NCBI GenBank assembly: GCA_019096065.1
Contig: JAGUCH010000005.1
Span: forward strand, 558,001 to 622,000
Length of the DNA stretch: 64,000 bases
Source of the DNA: Paracyclopina nana
Taxonomy: Eukaryota > Arthropoda > Copepoda > Cyclopoida > Cyclopettidae
Direction of reading: 5' to 3'
The translations under genes and the position numbers were made by a program. Under the pieces are notes generated by a model. It was not told where the DNA came from. It saw nothing but the letters and a program-made list of their open reading frames with translations, and did no database searches. Each line of letters starts with the position of its first letter. Positions within the stretch are counted from its first letter, which is position 1. Shown here in pieces: positions 32,001 through 42,600 of this stretch.

Positions 32001-34434
32001 CAACATTTGCTGAAAAATCAAAGCTGCTTCAATTACAGGCCATCTTTTGAAAAAAAAATGATTTGTTAGCAGTTAGTTTTAAAATGACCGGGGGAGTTGT
32101 AAAAGTAGCCAGAAGAGGTTGTAATACACATGTAATACCATTGTGTTTTGCCCTACTTTCACCACCTGAATAAAAAGTAGCATGGAGATCATGCAAAGCC
32201 ATGTGGAATAAGGCCCAGAATTTTTAGGCCTGTTTTCCTAGTCCAAAAGTACTAGTACTACTACAAAGGCAAAAGTTTTATTCTAGTTGGGCTTGGCTGT
32301 ATCTGCTTCAATTACTGCAAGCTTTGTTTACCACAAGCAAACCTTTTTTGATAATACACACTAGCACTAGTACACACACCTTATTTAGAAAAGCATGTTG
32401 TAATTGAGATAAAAAAACCACATACAAGCACTATTAAATTGCAGAGTGGGGCTTTTTGTGACCAAGCCCCCGCTGTGGTCAATGTTTTTGCTAAGGCCTA
32501 GTATGCAATGCAAGCAGCTTTTTGCTGACCTTGGCCTTCTGATATTTGAGTTCCAATAATTACTTTAATGGACTTGGTACACATTTTTTTCTCTCAGCTG
32601 AATGGTGGGAAAACAAAAATAATAGTTATTTATTTCGAGCTGGGGCACGTAAAGTAGGGTCATTAAATAGCTGAGCGAGGATTTTAAAATGGGAAAACTC
32701 GAGTACAGCTTTACTAGCCCGAGCCTGCGAGGGCTGTAATTGTACGAGTGTTTTTCCATTTTAAAATCCGAGGTCAGCTATTTAATGACCCTACTTTACG
32801 TGCCACAGCTCGGAATATACAATTTTATATTCTGTAATACGATTTTTGAGTGTTTTAATGAAGTTACCGGGCTGCCCCGTGCCCTAGAAAATACTGCTCG
32901 GTTTTTAGTTGCTATGTGAATATCACTGGCTCTCATTAGCTAGCATCCAGTATTTTGGGAGCAATTAAATAGACTTTTAAAATCCATTTCTTCAGATGTG
33001 TGCCTATGGCACAATGGTTAGAGTGCTAGGCTCTTGATTCAGGAGTCTAGGGTTCAAACCCCACTCACTCCTTAACTTATTTTTTTTCTTTATCTGGCTT
33101 AAATTATGGTTAAAGTCCTATACATAGCATGCAATTTTCATCATGTTTCCATAGCTCAGTGGTTAGAGTTTTGGGAAACAAATCCAACTGTCTGAGGTTC
33201 GAATCTTGGATGATCCTCTCTTTTTCCAACTTCTTTGGAATTTGGATTACTTCCATGGAATATGAGGGGCATTAAATTACTTAAAATCCCTCAAATTTGA
33301 TTCCAGGGCTGTTGAGTATTTAATATCCCCCAAATTGCTTAGAAAGAACTGTGATATAAAAGAGCTGAGTCGGATCGGTAAACTGAATTATAACACGAGG
33401 AAATCGTATTACAGTATATAAAAACTTAAATATAGCTCTTCTATTCGCAAATTGAAGCCTTTTTTCAGCAAGGGGCCTAAAAATAGACCTTTTCATGTCA
33501 GAAGGCTTTGAGACATTTCTCTACTCCTCACAGTTTTGCAAGCACTAGTCAACTGAATTGTGCTGAATTTCAATTTGGCAAAAGGTAGCAGAAGCCTTTT
33601 CAGCTGCAATTATTTTTCTGCCAAATGGTAGCAGACATTCATGCTGTTACGTCAATATGAATCGATTTCTAAATGTACTGCAAAGATATTGGACTTACTG
33701 GCACAAATACTACCTATATTGGATAGTTTCGGTTTGTTATGATGCCAACATATCCCCCTTTTTTTATTAGGGCTAGGGCGTGGATAAAACATTATTGACT
33801 AGACACTTAAAATCAACTTTTTTGCTCTCTTGAGAGTTTGTTTACTTCCAGTGCATGTGCACTCGCCGGGCGCACCGGTCACAGTTAGATGTAAACAAAG
33901 TTTTTCTTTAAATACTTGAATTTTACCAGCATTTTAAAAATGTAACACTTATGAGGCAAAAGTAAATAAATCTCAGATTTTAAAAGATCCCAGTCTGGTA
34001 GCACTTTTGTCTAAGAAATGATAAGTTTTAGAAATTTGGTTATCCTTTTTCCCGCGTAAAAGTACTTTTTTATGAAAAATCCATGCGTGCTCTTCAGTTC
34101 CGAAAGAGCAATCTGGTAGCACTTTATTTGCTGAAGCGTTACCCCAAAAAGGAAGAGCGCGTCTCCCAGCGCTCTTGTTTGGGTTTAGCGTTACCTTTTT
34201 CTTGAGCTTCATTTTCGCGGTAGTTTTGAGCGACGCAGATCGCTGCAAAGTCGCAGATTTGGGCTTGTTTTGTGGCGACGCGGTTGGCGTTTTTGGCAAG
34301 TTTACGGCCATTTTCTCGTGGCCATAAGTGATGAGCTCCTGGATGATCCAGTCAACGTCGAGAAAAGAGTTTTCTTTGTTTCGCTCCGCCGTCAATTTGA
34401 AGTCCAAAAGGCCGCCTTTGCCGCGCATTTTCAT
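29013..34434 (-). CDS. PP1-like Ser/Thr protein phosphatase with N-terminal extension; one-base frame break
   Basis: Seven exons: 34434-34195, 31595-31279, 30761-30673, 30602-30533, 30475-30398, 29686-29429, 29072-29013. All phases agree except exon 4, which is one base short: after AAVVEGTIF the frame jumps at a run of five T (plus-strand A run 30580-30584), while the next codons read [13 protein letters not shown] in another frame. With one more base the product has 370 residues. Catalytic motifs of the PPP family are present: GDIHG, GDYVDRG, RGNHE, the HAGLSP block, [12 protein letters not shown] and [16 protein letters not shown]. Exon 1 adds an N-terminal part with DVDWIIQEL, where PP1 has NIDSII-RLL, and a Ser/Lys-rich insert (about residues 45-80) absent from typical PP1. 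The C-terminus is short. It is a divergent PP1 paralogue; the regulatory partner is unknown. The start ATG at 34434 is a choice between close alternatives. Confidence 0.8.
30896..31090. repeat. 29-bp tandem repeat, 7 copies, in PP1-like intron
   Basis: Contiguous copies of GGGACATAAAGTAACTTTAC plus ATCTCCTGA, with a few point changes and no spacers. The core AAAGTAACTTT is palindromic and shared with the dispersed GTAAAGT family. Confidence 0.93.
32635..32813. mobile_element. Foldback element: 75-bp near-perfect inverted repeat
   Basis: Left arm 32635-32707 and right arm 32738-32813 are reverse complements. About 30 bases match perfectly, from GGCACGTAAAGTAGGGTCAT to ATAGCTGA; then ATTTTAAAATGG and CTCG-TACA blocks follow. 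The 30-bp loop contains TAGCCCGAGCCTGCGAGGGC. A second, shorter copy lies at 52955-53032 in the chitinase-like gene, so this is a dispersed family. Confidence 0.85.
32998..33074 (+). tRNA. tRNA-like sequence, degenerate
   Basis: An A-box-like TGGCACAATGGTTAGAGTGC forms a 4-bp D arm. A perfect-looking B box GGTTCAAACCC follows at tRNA spacing. The acceptor and anticodon stems do not pair well, so this is probably a tRNA pseudogene or tRNA-derived promoter part, not a working tRNA. Confidence 0.4.
33143..33220 (+). tRNA. tRNA-like sequence, degenerate
   Basis: TAGCTCAGTGGTTAGAGT (A box, D arm pairs) and GAGGTTCGAATC (B box) are at normal distance. The anticodon loop would be about nine bases and the acceptor stem is imperfect. 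It has the same strand and style as its neighbour 70 bp upstream. Confidence 0.4.
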
Positions 34435-35402
34435 GGTGAAAGCCAGCTGCTGCTTCAACGGTGATTCCACCAGGACTGAATGCTTTAGGAGAGAAAATAC
34501 CAGAAAGAGGAGCGCCTAAACAGAAGAGAAATCTGGCTCCGTTTTGGCTCTTTTGTCAACTAGATGGCGCCACTCCATCCGTGAAACTTGATAGGCTTTT
34601 TCATCTTCTACTTGGCAGGCTTTATTGCATTTCCTAGTTAAATACTTTTCTAGCCAAAATAAACCCAAGTATTTTTCAGCTCCAATATTGGTTTATCCTT
34701 TTTTGGTAGCAAAAACCGAGATTTGATTTCAGCTTGTGCCATTGAAAAAGGTATTTTTAGGAAGCTTCATACTTTCATGGTATAACGCAGATTATTATAG
34801 CAACTACATACAGAAAGCTGGACATGACAGCCTCAAAAGGAAGTGAATACCTTCATGATATAACATCATAAGTGGATTCGTTGAGTGAATACACATATTG
34901 CTTACACCTGAATACATCGTAGTTTCTTGCAGTATCAAGATTTGCTTTGAAGTTGAGCCTGATTCAAAAATAGTAAAACTTCTTTTTCTTTCATTGTTCT
35001 GTATTATGTTGTTAAGCCAAAAATAACTTTAAAAGTGAATACATTTTCAACCCTTGATTTCATTGCTCAAAAACTGACAAAAATCAATGTAAACCTTAGC
35101 AAAGACTCAGAATCAGACTTTAATATTATGTAGCAGATGTCCTCTCATGTATTTTCTGTTAAGTACATACTTATGTTTTGCAGTAGTAGTAGTAGTAGTA
35201 GTTGTAAAATGACAACAATGTTTCCTGTAATAAGTTGGGCAGCTGTAGCATTTGAAAAACAAGCCATCATTTGTTTGCTTTGCAAAGTAGATATTATAGA
35301 AAAAAGCCACTTTCTTTGTACGATTACGATAGTAGTAAAGATGAGAAAGCTAAAGAGTTATTGGTAATGTTAATAGAACGTGTGTAACAGTCATTGAAAA
35401 AT
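34435..35402. other. Spacer between the PP1-like gene and Caskin; short AGT microsatellite
   Basis: No gene was recognised. A run of AGTAGTAGTAGTAGT lies at 35183-35201. It should contain the PP1-like promoter and the Caskin 3' end. Confidence 0.5.
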
Positions 35403-38400
35403 TCAACAATTTTTTGGGTCTCTTTCCATGTGTAGCATGGCATCCAATTCGTCTGTCAAATCTGCCAACATGCTGCCAATATCATTCAAAACATCGCCTG
35501 CTGTGCGTTGACTGCCATCTGTCGACAGCCTGAAAAGTTAAAAAAAATAATACACATTAGTACCATATCAGTAACATTGATGCAGGGCGCTCCTAGCGGC
35601 CTTTTAGGGCAACAGCTGGGATCTTCAGCTGACGCTGCTCGAGAAAAAAACTGAGTTACCTCGTTTTTGTGACTCGAGCAATAGTTTAAAATAAATACAG
35701 AAGCAAATTAGTGTCATCGAACTTTTCAAAGGATTGCTTCATGACACAAAACTAAAGGGGTTTTAAATCTATAATAACCATAAGATACTTAATATCGATG
35801 ATAAAAAGTAACCGTTTTAAATAATTATTCGCCCTTAAAAAAGTGGCTTGACTCATGAAAGCGAAACTTGATTTTGAGCTCAACTCCCAAGTGTTTCTTC
35901 AAGAATGTCAGTAGATGTTATGTCTTTGTCATCTTTCAATAATGCTTCAGCTTACCAAAGTGAATTCAAGGCATTACTTACTTTCTAGCTTGATTCTGAC
36001 TAGAGTCTTCTTTAAGCTGAGGAGAGGCTGGCTCATTGTCCATAGCTTGAACATGGCTGTTGGATCTCATCCGGATTGTCCCCACATTGTCTTGTGCAAA
36101 GGGGAAGCTTTCTCCATCTCCACAGCTATTAATACTCTACAAAAAAATAAACTGCATTGCATATATCAACATAAACATTTTAAAAAATATCTACCTGAGA
36201 ACTAGTGTGCTTCAGGGCTTGGCTCTTTGGATCTGCATCTGACAAAGCTGGATTGCTAGAGTGTTCTGTTTGCTGCTGTTCTCTAGTTTTGGCCACAATT
36301 TTGGCCACAGGCCTCTGCTTGCCCCCATACCCCTTCCCCAGGCGGGGTAGGGTACCTCCACTGGCTGTCAAGTTGCTGGCTGAGTGCTGGTGCACCAGGA
36401 TGGGGTTTCTGTTGTTGAGTGCTATGTCCACATCATCATAGCTCCTGGTGTTGTTAGACACCACCCATGAGGGGGGCTGGGGGTATTGGAAAGAGGGGTG
36501 GTACCTCTGAAAGGAGGTAGTCAGCTGGGGCATGGGTTGGGGCATGCCCTGCAGCAGCTCAATGGGAGGGGGAGGGGGAGAGGGGGTGGCTGAGGCTGGC
36601 CTCACAATGGAGGTCACTGAGGGGGCCCTTTCAATCCTGATGATTTCAGGCTGGTACACCATGGACCTGTACTGGTCCACTCCTGTGGACTTGGCCCTGC
36701 TTGGAGGCATTGGGGGCATGGGAGGTTGCTGGTGGTGAAAAGAGCTCATTGGAGGCTTCCTGCTGCTGGCCATGTTGGGAAACTGAGCAATCCTCCTGCC
36801 AGACTTTAAATCTTTGGCCCTCTTGATGGCCAAGAGGAGCCTCTTTTGGTGGCCCAGCCTGTAGATGCCAATATCTTCCAAATCCTCAATGGAGATTTGC
36901 ACAAGATCATCAATGGACAAGTAGCCTTGAGATGCCAGCAGGCCCTGGTACTCATACAGCCTGACCAGGTGCAGGAATTCCTCCAGAGTGGGTGGAATGT
37001 AGTTGGGCAGGCCATCAGGAATGTTCAGCTTGACAATTTCAGCCTTGATCTTCTTCCTGTGGTTGGGCTTCTTGATGCCAATGGCTGTGAGGTCTTCAGG
37101 GGTCATCTTGGAAATGGTGGGCATGTCATACCCAGCTGAGGCAAAGAGGTCATAGTAGTCCTCAAAATGGAGATCTGTGAGCCAGGCCAGCAAAATGTCC
37201 AGGTCTGGCACCCCATTGGCCACCATCTCAGTTATATCCAGGGCGCAAATGGAGTCTTCATGGGCCCTTTCCATGGAGCCGAGGCTGGAAGTTGACGAGT
37301 GGTAACTTTGCCTGAAAAAACAAAAGTCCACATTTAGGCTACAAAACATCAAAATTATGAAAACTTTACTAAATATGAAAGTTGTATTATTTAATTGCCT
37401 AACAAAGTTATTTATAGTATTTTTCTGTAAAATTACTCATTGGCCAGTTATCTTGATTTGCAAAAAATGTGATTCCAAGTCATAATGTTATAAGTATCAA
37501 CATATATTCAAAGTTACCTGAAGGAGGTTCCAAGGGAGCTCAATCTTGGTGGCTGTGGTGGAATGGTAACCATGGGCCTATGCTCATGAATGGTGTGAAA
37601 GTTGTTTGAAGCTGAAATGAGTCCATTGGACTCTGAATTGGAATTGGAAGCTCTGCCACTGTCCAGACTTGTGGTGGAATTTCTGCAGCCAGATGACACA
37701 GACTCCACTGTGGCAATACTTGACTCATCTCCAGGACTGTCCCTTCCAGGACTCTGAATAATACAATAATATTTCACAAAAGTTACCTAAACCACAAAAA
37801 AAACATAACAAAACAACTCAAGAAACTCAAAACAACTCAAGAAAAAAAGAGAAAAAAATGAAATTGGAAGGAATTCACACCATTGCAAGGTCAATGCCTT
37901 GATCTTGATCAATTCCAGGCGATCCATTGGAATGGGCGCCATTTTGGACTGAAGCAGCTGCTGGTGTTGCCTTGTTTTCATTACTTTTCATATCCTGCAA
38001 TTGTTGCAAATTTAGCCCTACTCTCTATTCCTCAGTGGACTTTTTCCCAAAAGTTACCTTTGGAATGTGATTTTGGATGCCTCTGCTGTTGGTGGGAAGA
38101 ACGTCAGCCTCAAACGTCAATTTTGTGAAAGCTGAAAAAAAAGAAATGCTCAATTACCTTGCCAAAAACTTGAAATTCATGAAAAGTGAATAAAATAAGA
38201 TATGTGTATTACATCAGTGCCCACAATTGTTATTTATATGAATTTCCGGTAAAATCACTTTGAAGAGAGTTATCCATCAAAGTTGGCCTGCATGAATTTG
38301 TTAACAAAACTAGTTACCCGGAGAAGATTGGTTGTTGAAGTGTTCTCCATTGTGATTGGCTGGAGGTTTTGCAAAAGTGCTCATCATTGGCTGATTATTT

Positions 38401-39641
38401 TGGTGGTGATCCTGATGGTGCTGTTCTCTTTCATAGGAGAAATCACTGCCAAAGCTTGACCCTGACCCCCGAGGGTTGTTAAAGGGCGGGATCAGGGGCG
38501 GGTTCACCTTTTTGGCACCCTGGCTCAAACGGTGTGATCGATTCATGCCTCCAACTGAAATGGAAAAAGGACACCATGAAAAATCCACAGAGCTCTATAT
38601 ACAGAATAAATAAATTGGCCAAGTACAGAAGATTATCCTGGATTATAAATTCTGGATTTGACCCTGGAACTTTTGTGTACCAGCAGCCAACAGGAAAACT
38701 TTTGGCACTGGTACATTTTTTGTCTCCTATGCCAAATGCTGAATTGGGGCAAAAAATGTTTGTAGAACACTGTGGAGAAAAAAACAAGTGCCTTTACAAC
38801 CAATCTGTAAACTTTTTTAAAAAGCTTTTACAATACAGAAATAAGTGATAAAAATATGATTTAATACTGAAAAAGCTACAACAATTCAGTTTAATTAAAA
38901 TGTAATCAGGAATAAGTGGAAATTACTCGATTCTTGGAGTAAAGAAATTACCCAAGTCCCTAATTAAATTCAGCTGAAAATTAAAAGTAGTTTAAGAAAA
39001 TCACACAAATTCTTAGTTAAAAAACAGCATTAAAGTCAAAAGTCAAAGCTGACTAGAGTGCATTTTAACATAGTTGCAATTTGACAGACTTTCCAAATTC
39101 ATTAAAAATAATGAGCATAAATTACTCGATTCTTGGCCAATGTAGCTGAGATTTCGCCATGAATTGGATCTGAGGTTATTGCTAAAAATCGAGGCTGCTT
39201 TCGGCTGAGGCTGGACTTTTTGCTTGTTATTCAAGTCCACAAGAGATTGACTCTTCCACTGCTTTTCTGCACTACACTGGACACAAAGGCCATCAGTATT
39301 ATGGCCATTATTTTTGGCCTTTTTCACTGCTGATGGCCTCCGCGGCCTCAAAGTCTTCAAGGGCTGACTTGGCACCTTAAAATTCATGTCTTCACTGGAA
39401 AATGAGGCACTTCTATGCAGGCTTAATTTTCTGTTGGCCTCACATTTTGGAGGCTTGTGTGAGGCCTCCAAATGCGACAATGAGCCCGAAATCAGCCTCC
39501 ATTTTTTGGGCAAAGTTGGAAAATGCATGTTTTTCGCCACCACCTCCACCGAAAATCGGTTGTAAACTGACTTGAAAAAAATCCAGGTGGCCAGGTGTAT
39601 GTTTTGAGTAATACTACTACAGCAGCACTCACCTGTGCCAT
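35403..39641 (-). CDS. ckn: Caskin (CASK-interacting scaffold) with tandem SAM domains
   Basis: Nine exons join in frame to 837 residues: 39641-39633, 39570-39126, 38554-38318, 38131-38058, 37994-37881, 37753-37518, 37311-36195, 36136-35982, 35529-35403. Two adjacent SAM domains lie at about residues 395-460 (LLAWLTDLHFEDYYDLFASA) and 470-530 (GIYRLGHQKRLLLAIKRAKD). Pro-rich segments follow (PPMPPMPPSR, SPPPPPIEL). The last 45 residues (LNDIGSMLADLTDELDAMLH) match the Caskin tail domain. Caskins are synaptic scaffolds; the SAM pair polymerises, and in fly the protein acts with Lar in motor axon guidance. No ankyrin repeats or SH3 domain were found in the window. The 9-base first exon (MAQ) is chosen because GTGAGT follows it and a 62-base intron ends at CAAG; further upstream exons are possible. 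Confidence is high for the SAM exon and lower for the N-terminus. Confidence 0.88.
35570..35640. repeat. Dispersed intronic segment, copy 2
   Basis: In the last Caskin intron: AACATTGATGCAG, CTCCTAGCGGC, then GCAACAGCTGGGAT. It is the partner of 5385-5455 in the last TXNL1 intron, in the same orientation, with about 85 percent identity over 60 bp. Confidence 0.7.
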
Positions 39642-42600
39642 GCACAGTGGGCCAACAGTGCCCAAAAATGGGCACACTTCAAAAATTGAAAACAATCACT
39701 TTTGGCGTTTCATGCTTGAATTGCTATTCTGTTTGATATCACAGCATTCTTTGATGCTCGAATACAAAGAAATTGAGGCCGAATTGGGATATTTTAAATT
39801 TTTCCCCTTTTTTTCAAAAGAGAAACTAAATATTTGCAAATGTCAATTTTAAGATTTTAAGCAGAGTGGAAATCCTTTTAATTGCCTAATAAACGTTAAT
39901 TAGTGGATAGGCTAAATTTGATGCTTTTAATGCTTTTAATTTTGAATAAGTTGAGTATTTTTCGGGAAAATGGGCCGTGCTGTGCATCTTATAAGAGCGT
40001 GCCTCTTATGTTACTTTAATGCGCCTCCACCAACGCACAGTGGGCCCTAAAATGCTCAAAAAATCGGATTTTCAAAAGAACTCATTTAGTTTTACGACAA
40101 TTGTCATCATTTGATTGCCTTCATCATAAAAAAGTAATGAACCACATTAATACGAAAGCACCCAACTTTTTAGGCCGTGGACGCCTTTACATGATATGTC
40201 TGGATTGAAATTACCGAGATGTTTTTCAACGGAAAAATGTGAGCTGATTAATTTGAATTTGCAGTTGACAACTTTTAGCAGCCTAATTTTTCATTATCAA
40301 TTTTTTACGTGGGGAGCAGCGCGAAGCGCCCGCCCCCACAATTCATTTAGAAATTACACTAATAAAAATAATGACTCTTTTGAAATTACATAAATGTCAT
40401 TTGCATTTACTGCGGCCCTTTTATTTTTAAAGTATTCAAAATATTCCCATCTTTAAGGGAAATATTTCCGAGTGTTGATGATTGAAAAATTATCATCCAT
40501 AAAAGTGGTTTTCCCGTTTCCTCCTTAGTTTGGCCCATTGTGCAATATTCAATAATTTAATGGTACTCGAGATTTTCCGCTGTAGAAATGCTCAATGACA
40601 ATTCCAGCACATCTGGCTGCAAATTCATTAAATTACACTGTGGTCAACTTCGTTGGACTTGATTTTTGAGGTCACCTCAATTTCACTCTGGGGGCAACAG
40701 GCCAAAAAAAGCTCCTTTTTCAATCATTCAAAAGTTCACTTTTTTCAGTGCAGCTATTAGCGAAATCGAATTTTTGCAGCTTTTAAAAGTCAGTTTAATT
40801 AAAATGGACATGAAAATTATTGCACAATGTGGGAGTCTGAAAATTAAATTTTGAGTGCAAAAATGCCATTGGGTGACTAATTCGGTGAGTAACACACAGA
40901 TTTCCTTGATAAGATCCAAGCCCACACATTTTGCAAAATTCTTGATAAGGTGTGGAAAAAGTCGCCAAAAATGCCACTTTTCGGCTCAGAATTTAGGAAA
41001 AATGAAAATTTGAAACTTCAAAATGGATTCATGGTTGATTGGGCAAAACTTTCAGATTCAATAGCCTTAGTGGAACTTAGTTGCGGTATTTTAGCACAGA
41101 GTGGCGCTTCAGTCGCTCATCGGGGCAGTCCGAAAAAAAGTCTTAAAAAACTCGGTTTACAATTAGCTAAAAATGCCAAACTCCCTTTGATGCGTCGAAA
41201 TGTCATTAAGTTTGTCTTATAAGTCCACTAAAAACCCCTGAAACCCTTGAATTGCGAAAATAATCTGCCCCGATGGAGCTCCCAGCGCCATCTCGCGTAG
41301 GAATAATCCCTACTCAAAGCTGTTGTTCCACTAAGCCTATTAATGATATTTTTGAAAAGTTTTCACTCTAAAAAAAATCCCACTAGTTTGGCGAGAAAAT
41401 TGATCAATTTTGATAATCTTAGTTTGTCGCTTTTTTATGGATAAAAATAGGTTAAAAACAAGCTTTTTTCCCCGCTAATTAGTCAGCTTTTAACAATCTC
41501 TGATTCACCTTTTTGATAGATAAAGCTCTAGTTTCGTGATGCGATAAACCAGTTTTAAGGCATGCAAAAAGCTGCGTTGCCAAAAATGTATGACTGCAAA
41601 ATAAACTATAGTGCACAGTGGATTATTCCTTTGCCACTTTTGCATGAATTTCCCAAAAAAATCAGTTTTTCCTGCTTTGAAAATGAAGGCAATAAAGAAT
41701 AAGAAAATAGCGGAATTTATGCGCGCAAAATTAATCCACTGTGCAGGGGTGTAGGTTGTTGTTCTATTGTCATGTCACGTAAAATCAGTCAATACTCTTG
41801 ACTGAATTTTGGCGTAGGTGAAAAAACATTTGAGCCTGGAAGATCCATTAAAAAACTAGTTTTTTTCAAGCTCTTGACAAAAAAATAAGAAATCTGCATT
41901 TTACGGTGTAATATGAAAGTTATCTGAATTTGGACAAGTTAAGGCAAGATTTTGAGGCGCTTGAATTCATGCAAATTTGAGGAGTGGTTAAGGTTATCAT
42001 CGCAACCATTTACTACAAAGCAATCACCAGCCCTCCCAGTTCAGAAAAGGCTGGATATTTTACTATGGAGCTCAAGCCAGCCGAATATTTTGCCAAAAGA
42101 AGCTAAAAAACTGCCAAAAAAAGAAATCACAACAACTTGGCCAATTTTGTAATGTTTGCTGATTGTACTTTTACAGAAACGCTGATTTACAGAAAAACCT
42201 AAAAAAATATAAGGGATTTTTCTACTTGAGAAATTTCGATTTTAGGCCACTCCAAATAGCAAACTTCTGGTAATTTATTAAATAAGAGCAAATAACATTT
42301 GAACAGAACAAGATTTTGGCAAAAAATTATACTTTTTGGTGAGAAACACTTTTCATAAGCTGAACGGCATTCCTGTAAAAATGCACAAAAAATCGCAATG
42401 TTAACTAACAAGAAATGTAATATAGCTACAATACAAAAAATAGCTTTTATTTATTTTATTTTTATTTTATAAGTTTTTTCAAGGAAGAAAAAACTTATTA
42501 ATGTAAATTCCATAGAAATATTATTTTGAATTGAGTTTTTAACTCTTCTCTTTTTTTTTTAGGTGTACTCTTGATTGTCTAGCCAAATATGCAGCCTTGA

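Larger units (their letters stand above)
32826..33420. mobile_element. 595-bp TIR element carrying two tRNA-like sequences
   Basis: The ends share about 45 bp in inverted orientation: TATATTCTGTAATACGATTT at 32826 and the inverse of AAATCGTATTACAGTATATA at 33401-33420. The match extends through GTGTT-TAAT and GTTACCG. Two tRNA-like sequences lie inside. It directly follows the foldback element, so the two may form one composite. Confidence 0.7.

Noticed and set aside
40950..41222. 90-codon plus-strand frame
   Set aside because: Low-information Lys/Leu/Ser composition in a repeat-rich spacer with no transcript signals.
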